Shown here piece after piece: positions 36,616 to 52,100 of a stretch of 64,000 bases of DNA; position 1 is the stretch's first letter; the number at the start of each line of letters is the position of its first letter. Origin of the DNA: Sitta carolinensis. Its lineage: Eukaryota > Chordata > Aves > Passeriformes > Sittidae. Where the stretch lies: the NCBI GenBank assembly GCA_032173965.1, contig CM063288.1, forward strand, positions 26,258,001 to 26,322,000, read 5' to 3'. Below the pieces are notes generated by a model. That model searched no databases, had not been told where the DNA came from, and saw nothing but the letters and a program-made list of their open reading frames with translations. The position numbers were made by a program, and so were the translations under genes.

Positions 36616-38438
36616 CCACAGAGAACAAAAAAGATTAAAATAAATTTGGTTTGCTTGAGAAGATTTCTGGCATAGTTGTTGTGATCCTGCTGCCTGCACA
36701 CAGTTCACTCCTCCACAGCAGTTGACTCCTTGGCTAATTGAACTTGCAGATCAGCACCTGCTGCCCAGAAGGCATTGCTTCAGAAGGGCAGGACAGCTGA
36801 AGGGGCAAGAATCAAGCGTCTGGTGTCTCGGAGCAGTACATAGAGGATGGACTTGAAATTATTTTTAGAGTAGAACTAGTTCAGTGATCCCATGTGGGAA
36901 AGGGAGGTTAATTTGGAAGGAAAGCTAAACTGTTTTTCAGCCACTTTATTCCCCTTTTCTTAATTTGAGATTTGTTTGCAGATTTCTCAAGATGCATTCT
37001 AAGGAAATAAATGGAAAGGCTTTCCAATAATTTGACACCAGGAAGTAAAGGTACATTGATAATGTGTCACCCTGCCTGAAAAGAAAAAAAAAAAGAAAGC
37101 ACGACCACCTTTCTTTTGCAGGAATGATGATAATTTAACTATAACCCTGAAGTCTGTTGCTTCAGAGCAGGTTTTAAAAAGCATACAGTACCTTGATGGT
37201 TCTCTGTCGCCTGCCTGGGAACTCATTTTTCTGAGCTGTGTAATTTGCAAGCTGTAAAAGACACTGATTTTACAAAAGCCCGAATGTATGCTGAAGCTCA
37301 ATTGGTCTGGAAGGAGCCAGACTGGTGAAGAGAGGGTGCTGAAATCCACCTACTGTGTGCTTGTGACAGGCTCAGGTCTGTGGATAGATAGACTTAAAGA
37401 GTGTGAATCTTTCGGCAAAAGGGACCAGATCCAGGTGGTGTAAAGAGGGTTTGCATTTCAAGTGTTTTGCCTTGGACCGTGTTTTTAAAATGTATTTAAG
37501 CTGTGGCCTGCAAAGGGATTGTGCTTGGGCTAGTTGGCATAGCACAAATTGAAGAGAGTGACCTGTTTGCTTTCTGGCACTGCAAGTGCAGGTTTGTGAC
37601 TTGCTCTGTGGTGAGTTCAGGCTTGCTTTCAGCAGGAGAGGCAGGAGCAGTCAGCTGTCCTCGGGAGCTGTGTGCTGGCAGGGCAAGGGCCAGGGACGGG
37701 CTGGAATGACCATGGCTGGCACAGCCTGTAAGCTGAGCATTCACTGCACTCAGGACTCGAGCAGTTCACTCAGCCCCAGCTGTGTATTTCTCTAAATTAG
37801 GGGATAGCTGAGAGAGCATGGGGACAGCTGGCCTTGAGCCAGTCGCTGCTCTGGAAATGGCCACTCTAAAGAACTAAGGATGCTTGGGTGCTCTCCACAA
37901 GTTGTGTTTTATCCAGGTGCCACTCCATTTTTTTGTGTGTTTAATTACATTTATTTATATTAAAACATTAATTTTTAAAAGTTCTACAACTTCAAGTTTA
38001 TGTGAGATTTGAAACTGTGCTGCTTATGATGGATTTCTTGGGATGGGAACAGGGCAAGAAGAGGTGCTAGTTGGCAGCCAAACCCTCCACAAACTTTTGT
38101 CCACTTCAGAAATTAGTTGTTTCTACTCTGGATTTATAATTTGAAATTGTTTTGAAACAATGTTTTTCAGGGAAGCTTCCAGAGCGAGGGTTATTATTCT
38201 CCCTTTGTACTGTAAGCTGGAAAGAGTATGTTCACCTCATCTGCATTTCTGATTCTTTACCCAAACCATGTCAGCACAGAACAGGGTATTTGAGCATGAC
38301 TCCCACATACTTGTGGAAGTTAAAAGACTGAATGAAAATCCATCACTGGGGGAAAATAAATGCTTTTTTACATCTCCCAAAAAACTAAAAACAAAACATC
38401 CCTGTTGTGTTCTGTCCTTTTTTTTTTTCCTTTTTTTT

Positions 38439-38440
<2 letters not shown>

Positions 38441-38475
<35 letters not shown>
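38441..38475. repeat. T35 homopolymer
   Basis: Thirty-five consecutive T, preceded by further T-runs broken only by CC, about 110 nt before the preferred CREB1 poly(A) signal. In the CREB1 transcript it would be a U-tract. Confidence 0.9.
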
Positions 38476-38476
<1 letters not shown>

Positions 38477-38581
38477 TGCTTTATCTGTGTTTAAAAAATG
38501 TACTGGGTTATAATGCATTTTATTAACACTATGTACATATTAGCTGCTTTGTGTTTCAGAATGGTAGTAATTGCTTTGTAT

Positions 38582-38587
38582 ATTAAA
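38582..38587 (+). terminator. CREB1: Preferred CREB1 poly(A) signal ATTAAA
   Basis: ATTAAA at 38582-38587 is followed within 20-30 nt by a TGTGAATTTGTG-type GT-rich stretch, the usual arrangement of a cleavage signal and downstream element. This is inference from motif arrangement only. Confidence 0.45.
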
Positions 38588-38605
38588 GTGATTCTTGTGA
38601 ATTTG

Positions 38606-41600
38606 TGAATTATTGTCATAAAGAAGTGCTTTTTCTTACTGTAACCTTTGTGGTATAAACTGTCATAACTCCCTTTTTACACAAACATTTATGTGCAGTC
38701 ACATAAACATGCTTTAAAAAACTCTACAGAGTCTCTTTTTTGAGCAGGGTGTTCCATTTACACTAATTTAATTTAGTGGAAAGTGGTAGCTAGAGGAATA
38801 TGGGAAAAGGCATATTTTGAGTCTGTGGTGTCCTCTCAATCTGTGCCCTGCCCTAAGTATTCATAAAGTATTCTCCCCAAAGAGAAAGTTTTTTTTAATT
38901 TTTTAAATCAGAGGTTAAGTCCTGAAAAACAAAGTTTCTCTTCCTCCTCATATTTTTAAACCTGCTTTCCAGTATCCATTCTGGTGGCAGTTCTGTTTTT
39001 TAATAATGTCTGAAAGGCTTACGCCTTTCACAGTTTAAATATGCTGCATGTCTCACTTTTAAGCATTCCTGTAAACGATGTACTGTTGGTCTTTATAACA
39101 GAAACAGAAGGCAGCAAACACTGCAAGGATCACAACCCTATTATGTAATCTGCAAGGCTGGATCCAAACACTGGGATGGAAGCCAGGAGAACAAATTCAG
39201 CACTGAGGTAAACACACCTCCAGTGAAATCAAGGGGAAGTAGTAAGGTCAGCTCATTACAGCCGGGATTTTCTAGTTTTTACAATGCCATTCACGTTCTT
39301 GCTCAGAAAAATCTACAGTAATGAGAGACAATCGGAAACTGGGGTTAGTCCCTGAGATAAAAATGCAGTTTGGCTTGAGTCTTGCACTGAAAAGAACTGG
39401 GTAACACAGATCCCTTTGTAGTCAGCTATGTATCTTAATATCAATCAAACATTACCTTGGTTGCAATGATATTTCAGAAAAGTTTGTTCTCTTGCAGATG
39501 TTTCCGGGATAGTTTTTCAGTATCACAGCATGGTTGTCTTACCTGGTCACTTTCCTGTGACTTGGACCCACTCCCTAGAGCAAGTGAATTTCTCAAGAGA
39601 CTATTTGTGCGTTGCCCCGCTACTTAGGGACACATGCCAAACACATCCTTCTACAAATGAGCTCAGATCATCTACAAAACAGGATCAGTGCAATGGAACT
39701 ACCCAAAGCATAGTGGGATTCTCTAGTGCTGGGATGAACAGGGTGACAGAAAGTGCTTGGGCAGGGTGTTGGTATAATTGCCAAACAGCAGCTATCGTGC
39801 ATCATGTCACACTAGGGCAGGAGCACCCGTGGGCTGGGACACCCGAGCTGGCAGTGTCACTGCAGAGGGCTGCTCCCTGTGCTCACTCACCAGCAGTTAC
39901 ACCTCTGCCACTTGTCCTGCACTCCTGGCGGGATTCCCCCGCGGCCTGACTCACTCCTGACCTCTCCCTGAAGGGCTGTGTGACGGGAATACAAAACACT
40001 TGTGAAGCCCAGTCTGGGACAACAGAAGGCAGCGCCCACTGCCTGGTGCACCTGGGTGTCAGCACAGCCCAGGGAGGATGGACTGCGGGCTTCAGCTGAG
40101 TTAACATTCTCGAGGTTGATGCCTGCCCCTAAACACTGTAACTTTAAATGCAACCAAAACTGACATTCGCATGGGTGTGGCCTAGCTGCAGTATTCCTGG
40201 ACCTGGTCTCCTAAACCTAACAGGACGTGCACCCCAGTAGCAGTCAGAGAAGGTGTCCCCTTGCTGGGCTTGCTTGCGACTTACTGGGCTGGGGAGGGGC
40301 CACCAAGAGCTCTGCAGGTCGGGGCAAGGCACTCACCTGAGCTGCCAATGCCATCCCCTGCTTTTCTCCACGATTATTTATGGGCAGTAGCATCACTTCA
40401 GCCTTCAAACACACTCCCTTGGGTGTGTACAGAGCTGCTGTGCAACAGCAGCACGGCGAAAGAAGCCAAGCCTGGTCTCTACTGGCACATGCCTGCCATG
40501 GCAGGATGGCTGTGGGTTGTAACATCAGCAGTGGGAAATCTGACACTGAATACTTAACTAAACAATTAGAAAGAGATGGAATTAAACTGATTATTTTAAA
40601 AGTACAAAACTGTTTCTATCATCAAAGCAAGGCCTGGGGCAAAACCCCCTTCTTAGAAGTGAGCAGGTTGCTGCACCAGCCTTTATTCTGTGCTTTATTC
40701 TGTGCTATTTAAGCAGGCTTTTTAGCATGTTCCTGCTATGGCAACAGTGCAAGCTGCTGTGGCTGTCAGTGCTGCAAGCTCTAGCCTCTTGTGAAGGCCG
40801 AGCACTGCCAGGCTTCTCCCACAGAAAAGTTCCCTTGGGCACTCACAAGCCCAGGCACCAGCACACTGCCTTCTGCCAGCTCCAGCCCAAGGGGAGCATG
40901 AGCTAGTGCCTAATCCCAGATGAGCTTGGAGACAAGGAAACACCAGTAAGGAGGAAAAAGGAGAGGTGAGAACTTAAAGCCACACTTCAAAAATGAGCCA
41001 GAGAGTGGAGGGAGAGTTCATAATTCTTTTCAACCACTGTTCACCCAGCTGATAGGACTGAAGAAGCTATACCTGACACATGAGAGCTCATCTCGTGATC
41101 TGTTTTCAATTAAAGATGCTGTCTTCCTTCCCCCAAACTGACTCCAACTCGTTTCAGGCTGCGAATTCCCAGCCAGCTGCCTAAGTACTGTTTTAGTGAC
41201 ACCATGTGGCTCCTGAAGATACTGTTACAGCAACTGTTTCACAGCAGCAACTCCCAGACGGGTCTGAAGCCAAGCAAGGAGCTTCGCTGAAAACTTGCAA
41301 GAGATGTGCCAGGGAAAAAAGCACAAACTTTAATGATAAATGTGTAATTTCCACATTACAGTCAGCACAGCACTTCTGGACCACCGACCAGGGAGCAAAA
41401 GTGACAAAAAGTTCCAAGATGTCAATGGCCCAAAGCAGCTGCTGCTCTGTTCTGCAAAGCTGTTTGCCGTTGCCAGTGCCAAATACATGCACATGCTCAA
41501 AGTCTGAGCCCGACCTGAGGCTTTTTGAGTTTAAGTTTAAAGAAAAAAGGTTCCACATCCACACACACACTAAAAGGAAAAAAAGATAGTAAAGCAATTC

Positions 41601-42792
41601 CTGCATTTAGAGGTGTAGCTGTCTTCTGTTAGCCCACTGTTTTTATCAGTTTCATTCTTCCACCACTAGAAAGAGAAGGAAGACTGCTGCTGGTGCAAGC
41701 TGGACACCCGGATCTTGTGGGATAAACACAGAGATGTGTTTAACAAGCTCAAGGTATAAAATCTGTTACTTAGACCAGTATCTTAACTACCACTGTGCAC
41801 TGAAAGCACAATGAAACCTAGACATGGCCCCAAGGTCCCAAGTAATGCAAGAGTCAGTACTTCCCCTGCTACAGAGCACCTGCCTGTCCTAAGTAACAGC
41901 TCTCAGAGACAGGGAGCACAAACAAAGGCACGAAGTAGAACATTATCTAGTGGTACTTCGAGAGTCAAGGGCTGATTTGATATTTTAAGGACGGCTTGAG
42001 TCTCATTGTTGCACTTTCCCAGCGGCACATGTGCATGTGTATCTCCTCCAAGGAGTTTTGAACTGTGTGAGGCAGACTTGTTAGGGACAACTGAGAGAGC
42101 ACAACTGCTTTGGTACTGCAGGCGTAGCCCACTCACTTGCAAGTCAGGTGAAAATACCACTGATTTCTAAACTGGTTTACTTGTCAATCCCTGTTCCCAG
42201 TGCCCCTCCAGATCTTGTTCTTTGTTTCGATTTGTCACTTTGTTTCAATGCAGCAGTGACAGCAATAGAACAACTTTGTAGCATCTGCTTTGGTTCTTTT
42301 TGCCTTTTAAGTGGTTTCTTTTACCACAACTTCTAAGATGCAGAAGTCCCAAAGAGTTAAAGCATTTAGAGCTGAAGCATTTAATTTCATCCACTCTTAC
42401 TTTTCAAGAGTTAAGGAAGCAATTAAAGGGAAAAAAACCCACTATAATCTCTTTAAGTTTCCCCTAGAAGTTAAATGTGGTTTGATTTCAGACAACAGAC
42501 CTTTGTATAACAATTTTGATGCTGGATATTTCTGCAACTTGAATCAATTTTGAAAATTACATTTGATAAAAAGACAGTGGAACACCCTATATGACTCTAT
42601 TCAGAAATGAAGCAGAGGTTCAATATGGAGAAGTACCAACCTTGCTGTATCAGACCATGATCAGACAAGACCATCAGAACAAGGAGCCAGTGAAATAACA
42701 CAAATGCAACTTCATGCTTAGGAACAAGTGTATTGAGTAGAAACAAAGGAGAGAATTCAACAGCATCAGTGGCTTATTAACAAAGCAGAGAG
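38606..42792. other. Tail-to-tail interval between CREB1 and METTL21A
   Basis: No gene is recognised. The right part probably is METTL21A 3' UTR: on the minus strand, poly(A) candidates are ATTAAA at 42380-42385 and 41329-41334, and AATAAA at 40694-40699 and 40682-40687. The longest open frame here (139 codons at 39530-39949, plus strand) resembles nothing known to me, and overlapping frames are open on the opposite strand nearby. Confidence 0.7.
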
Positions 42793-46100
<3,308 letters not shown>

Positions 46101-49100
46101 CCCCTCAGCCTCCCTCGGGTGCCAGCCCCTGGCTTTTGCTTCGGGGCCTTTGAAGTCAGCGCCCGGGAAAGGCATTTGTGCAGCCCAGCAAACCTCGTTC
46201 TCCATCGCTGGCACGGAGAGCATCACCTCTGCAAGTGCCCATCACAGCCTGGAAAGCGCTCCCTCAGCCGCTAGAAACAGCAGCTCTGCATCTTATCGAG
46301 CACCGACCGAGGCTGCACAGTCAAGGCTGCTCTCGGCGGGCGGTGTGGCAGAAACGCTCCCCGGCGCTGCTTGTGCATGGGCTTCTCTTCACCTTTGTCT
46401 CCGTTTAATCTCTTGTTTGGGCAAAACAACACACTGCTCCTCTCCTGTGTTACTTGAACTAGCTCCAAAGACTGCTAAAGGCCATGGGAGAGCCAGGGAA
46501 GTGTCCTGGCAGCACTCATGCTCTGGCTGCCTGGAGGCATTGCTGCACACAGAAAGGTGCAGTGCCTGCAACCATGCTCCTCAGCCCCTGAGAGGAGCAC
46601 GGGGCAGCAGGGGCAGGGGACACATCTCTGCCCCATCTCTAGTGTCTCTGTGCTCTGACAGCTCCTGGTGACACCACTGATGGGTGAATGCCTGCCCCTC
46701 GAAGCTGGGGACTGTAACCAGCTCCAGGAAATCCCCTCTCTTTTCCACAGAGACCAGCAAATCTTCCTGGCAGACAAAGGCAAATGTGGTTACATCTAGA
46801 ATTTCAACAGAGTGTCTCAAGATTCATGAAAACCTCTGTGGAGGATCATTACAGGTTGCACAGGGGTGGCAAAAAGTAAAGCTGGTTTTTAGGCTTCTGC
46901 TGCTGTAGGAGAATGGAACTCAAAATTTCACTTGCCCTAAACCAGTTCATACTCGTCTTATGGCAACCCAGACTTCTTCCTATAAACATGCCGAAACAGG
47001 TGTGATGATTCACTTTTATGTGGTTTTATGTCCTAAAGTGCTGGTCCCTTGCCACTCACTATTCCTGCTTTTGAGAGTTTGAAATTGCTTGTGCTATTAT
47101 CTCGATTATTTTTTTAATTATTTATATAGGCAGTGTGGGAAAAGCAGTAAGAGTCATTACATTTGAAATGAGAACTCTGTTTGAAGGACTTTTTGAGTCA
47201 CCTACACTCTGCCTAAACTACACCAGCAGGCAAATAGAGGGAAACTCCCAAGTGGCACAAAGCTTTCACCTCCACCTCCTGCACCACATGCCAGGCCTGG
47301 GATCTCCAACCAGAATATGGAGGAGTGAAGCAGGGCTCCAGTGCTCCCAACTGCCTCCTTTCTGTCCCCAGACGAGTTTTCTTCCCCTGCAGTATTTCAT
47401 AAGACCAAGTGTCTGGCTGAACACAGTAACTAGAGTAAAAAAAAGCTGCATGTGAAAATGTATTGTTCCCAAAGATGATAATGCAGTGAGTGCTTTTATC
47501 CCAACAATGTGATTTTGTTAGTCAGATATTCCTGAATATCTCGGGAGTGCAGCAGGTTCTCTACCAATCCCGCCCCGCTTCCCAGAAATGTTTCTCCTTC
47601 CCTGATAAAGTTGCTCTGGCACTGACATCCTTAGACAGAAAATCAGAAATCACTTTCACTAGATAGTGAAGCTATTAAGAGAGAAGCAAGTCCACTAGAA
47701 GTTTAGTAAGGTCCCTGATTCCCCATATTCATTCTGAGCCTATATTTAACTTCTCTTGACCTTTCCACATCCATTTTCTAAGAAAATGGAGTACCTGGGT
47801 ATTGGCAGAGAGACACACTTGGTTTCTTCTACCTTTCCTGACAGTAAAAGGATAAGGAAAACAAAACAACACAGAATAATGGCTAAAACAGATGCCCAGA
47901 GCTGAAATGCTTTTCTCTCAGCAGGGCGGAAGCTCAGCACAGCAGTGAAGTGGTGAGAACGTGGCCTGGTTTGGCTTTTGAGCACTGCAGAGGGCTGTGA
48001 GGACACCTGAGCTGCAGGTAATCTTGCGAAGTAGGAAAGAGCTGGTTTTAAGGTAAGCAAGAATGATTTAAAGTATGAAGAAACACCGATTCAAGTCCAT
48101 TCTTACCTCATTCAACTACTTGATAAAGCAGACATAATGTAGCAAATTATGAGTAAATCCTGCCACCTCAGATTTGGGTAAGCTGCTCGGGGTAATTAAG
48201 AAAAAGTGTTTAAGCGCAATGGTCCTTGAGATACTTAAAAGATGAAAGAACAAAGTAGATAAGATAGAAATGAGTACAAATTATTTTGAATCTATACTAA
48301 TACAACTCTCTTTCTGCAACCTTCTTTGCTGCTTCATATGTAAGATCCCTTCTTAGTAGTGAATGTAACAGTTCTTGTGATAGCTCTGCAGACACTGGAT
48401 GCACTGCAGGTCTGCGCATGGATTTTGGAGACATCCGTGATGGGAAAATACTGCATCCTTCACACAGTCTCTGGTTACCAAGGCAAAGGCAGGTATAAAT
48501 AGAAACAATTTGATTTTTTTTTTTTTTAAACTCTATCTAGAAACCTGTGTTTTTGATAACCCTCTGACAGCAACGCCTTATTCCAAATGGTTCTGTTCTA
48601 CATTTGTGTGGAAACTTCTGGTTTAATCCTTTCCTCCCAAAATAAACAGCAGCTACTTCTGGTTGTCATTCCACTGAAATATGAAAATTTTCTTGGAAGT
48701 AAAGTTTAGACAAATATCTGTTTTGCTAAGAGCTTTCATCAACCAAATGAACAAGAGCTAAGACAAAGCTTGGAGGAAAACCCAGGAAAAAAAGCAGTCT
48801 TTCTCCCTATGTATCACTGTAAGGGACTATTCAAATGACTAGCACTGAAATGATTTAGCAAGTTTTACATTTTCATCTTCACCAGTAGAAGAATCTTCCA
48901 GATTCTCCACACCAATAAAATGGGGGGGGGGGGGGGGGGTGACGAGGGTGACTCACTTGCTGTTAAATACAAAGGGAATAAAGCAGAGATTAATTTGGAT
49001 GATGACAGCTTGCAGTTGCAGACTCAAGACAGCCTCAGCTTGAAGTGATTTGGATCATCTTTGAAACTGATGGGATGAATTAAAAATAAAAACTTAAGTT

Positions 49101-52100
49101 TCTGCAGAAGCTGGTGGGTTATCAATATACCTTAGAACTTGCTGCTTCTGCAAGATCCTTGAAAAAAATGTGAAATATTGAAATAAATGTGTAATCTGAG
49201 CTAACGTTTCATTTCCTTTACACACAGAGTTACATTAAACAGTGGAAGTAATGGTCAAAAATATGAAGATGTATAATTTCATAAGTGCTTGAGCTGAAAC
49301 ACAGGAAGTTTCTGGAACCTCTGAAGAGGGAATTGTTCCCATCACTAATACTACATTCATGCCTTCAACCATGCATCTTGATAAACTGCCACATGTAATC
49401 ACCACGTTTATTAAAGTGTCTTGTTAGAGAAAGATCAATTAGCTTTTAGTAGAATTATGTGAGTAAGCTCTCAAAGGCCTTACAGGTCTGAAATCTCACA
49501 TTGTTCTGAAGTTTTAGTTAAGGAACAAAAAGCAATTTAAGTAAGCTCTTCTTCACAACCAGCCGATGGATTTCCTGCTGCACTTCATTTGCTGGAAACC
49601 TCTCCCCACTTTCAGATGTTCACAGACCTACAGCCTTACCCACATCTCCAGCTGCTGAACTTCCAGGCCACGAGATGCCAGCGTTGGGTCTTGGGAGGGG
49701 AGAGTCCATAACCCACAGAGCAAGACCAGCCCGTGGGCAGATGGGTGCACCCTGGGAAAGGCTGTTCCAGCAACGCTCCAGGGAGCACAGGGCTGTGGTG
49801 GGGAAGTGGAACAGACATGGGGCAGGGAAAATGCCACAAAAACCTTCCTTTTGTGGAGTCTGAGCATGGATCTAGGGGCTTAACTGTAGGTGGAGAAATT
49901 TATGATATGCTCTATAGGTGCAGTGTTTTGCAACTGAAGAGGAAATTACAGTGCAAGCAATGCACTGTATTCATATAAAACTAGTTAACAATAACTAATT
50001 TTAAACAATTTAAAAACAATTATATGGACAGGTAGACAACAGTTATAGCACTCATATAGGTGCAAAGGCACTTCCCTCAGTGCAGACGTTACCCTTTTAA
50101 AAGAAGGAAGAATCCAAGTGTATGAAAAATGGGAGGGATTTAGTTTTATTTCTAATGGTATTGTCAGTGTTTCTCTTCTTGAGTCCTTAGAAAGAAAATC
50201 GACAATAGAGAAGATGGAAGAGTTGAGTCTAAGCAATTTCAGGTACAGGAAGGGCTCCTTAGCACCACTGTCCAGGCTTTGGTGGCCCAGAGCTGTGATT
50301 AGTACTGCAGGTTACTCTAAATAAACTTACTGCAGGACTTACACATGCACAGTTAGACTTTTCTGAATAAATTCCCTACTCAGGTTAGTGTGCTAGTGTT
50401 TGTCTTAAAATTCTGAAAAGCTTTTTTCCTTTTCCACATAAGAAATCTGTATCCCTGAACTGCAGTAACAGCTATTTCTAATACTTGATAAAGCAAAGTG
50501 GTGGTTCTGCCAGCCCAAAGTACAGCTTTGCAGGCCTCTGTCTTGGCTCCAGCACATCTCAAATTTTCTTCTCAGGTACTAAGCCTCCATTACCTCTAAC
50601 TTATTCTTTGGTAACTGTCAAGCTGGTTTTATTTTACCTGAAGACAAAACGAAGGAAGGAGCAGAAGAGAGAAGCTAAGATAAAGAAAGGTTTACTCCCA
50701 CATGCCTGTGCTGTTGGTATCCCTGCAGCGATCCAGATGCTCATATGCCAGCCAGGCAGCTTCTGCATTGCCCGTAATGATATCTCAGATTGCAGCAAAG
50801 GCAAAAGGAGGGATTTAATCAATGACAGCAGCACTGCAGTCTGTCCTTATGCTATCAAACACAGTCTCCCCAGCCCAGGTTTGCTTGTATTCACTGCTAG
50901 CCAAGGTAGTACAGGAGATTTAATAGTGTGTGAAACTTTAGGGCCACTAAAAATCCACCTTGGGTTTTTATAACCTCCCTGAATAACCTCCCTGGTTACT
51001 TTTCTCCTCCAAACATTGGATATTCTATTTCCCTAAATACTGATTTGCTCCGGGATTTTTCCCTTAAATGGCTGTAGTCTTAGGTTACTTGTCAGCCTCA
51101 AAAGACATCACACGTGCAACATTTTTGTCCAGTCAGCTGGTAGTGGTTTTCAAAACAGGATGCCTATTTTTCCCCCGATTATTTCCAAGTGAGATACAGA
51201 AGTCTGAGCTTTTGTTTTCAGTTGGTTATACAGGTTCAACCTGGTGATTCATTCTTCCTGCTACATTTCCAGGAAAAGACAAAGCCCTGACTCTTCTCCA
51301 AGTTATCCAAGTAAGATCAGAAAGCACTCCTCCCCCAGCTGTGACACTTTCTAAGAAGGGAGAATTTGAACAAAACACATCCCAGAGTTGGTGTCATCAG
51401 CCTTCAGACAGGCAAGGAGGTGCACGACCTTGGAAAGGCATGTGCAGTACCAAGTTAGGGTGAAGATAACAGCAGAGCTTATTGGATTTAAGATTCCTGG
51501 TCCTGTGAAGCACAGCCAAGTGTGTGCAATGATCCGTTCTCCATTTCTGGGACTGATGGTGACTGTGAAGCTGGATGGCTTACAGGAAATCCTGCGATTT
51601 AATTTCAAACCTTTTAGAAGACTCATTTTCTTTCTCATGTGTTGCAGTAGGTGGGGACAAGAACATAATGCTTGGAGTTGGGAATTTTTCAAGAGTTATT
51701 ACTCCTAAAGAAGCTGGTGATTTTGATTTCAGACGTCTCCTCTTAGGGATACTGCTGCTTGCAAATGAAGGGAAGCCTGGTTTTGCATCTTGAGGAAAAG
51801 GACAACAGGATTGTGTGGTTGTGAATGCAAGTGCTGAGATTTCAGAGAGGGAGTTAAATAAAAACCTGCACAACTCTGCCTACAAGGAACCATCACAGGA
51901 AAAATGAAGACTTGACTGAGAAGTGGGGTTCCTTTGAACACAAGCAGACAGCAGCTCACTCAGCAAATGGGCCAAGTAAAGAATTACGTTCCCCTGTAAG
52001 CCCACAAGCCAAAACACAGCTGGTAGCACTAATATTAGTCCTGTCAAGCCTGGTAGTCTTCATTTATTATGCATTCTGCAAATAATTATACATATAGTTA

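Larger units (their letters stand above)
32240..38605 (+). other. CREB1: CREB1 3' UTR (3' end uncertain)
   Basis: About 6.4 kb follow the stop with no coding content. Candidate poly(A) signals are AATAAA at 34882, 35012, 35312 and 36639, ATTAAA at 36553 and ATTAAA at 38582-38587. The last is followed by a GT-rich stretch and is my preferred distal end, since CREB1 3' UTRs are several kilobases long in other vertebrates. Internal features include A/C-rich tracts, TA/CA and GT microsatellites and a long T-run. The true end was inferred, not seen. Confidence 0.55.

Noticed and set aside
38237..38518. 93-codon minus-strand frame rich in lysine
   Set aside because: The Lys-rich part is translation of the T35 homopolymer on the opposite strand.
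39530..39949. 139-codon plus-strand frame between CREB1 and METTL21A
   Set aside because: No recognisable domain, no coding-like composition, and overlapping antisense frames are also open. Likely chance.
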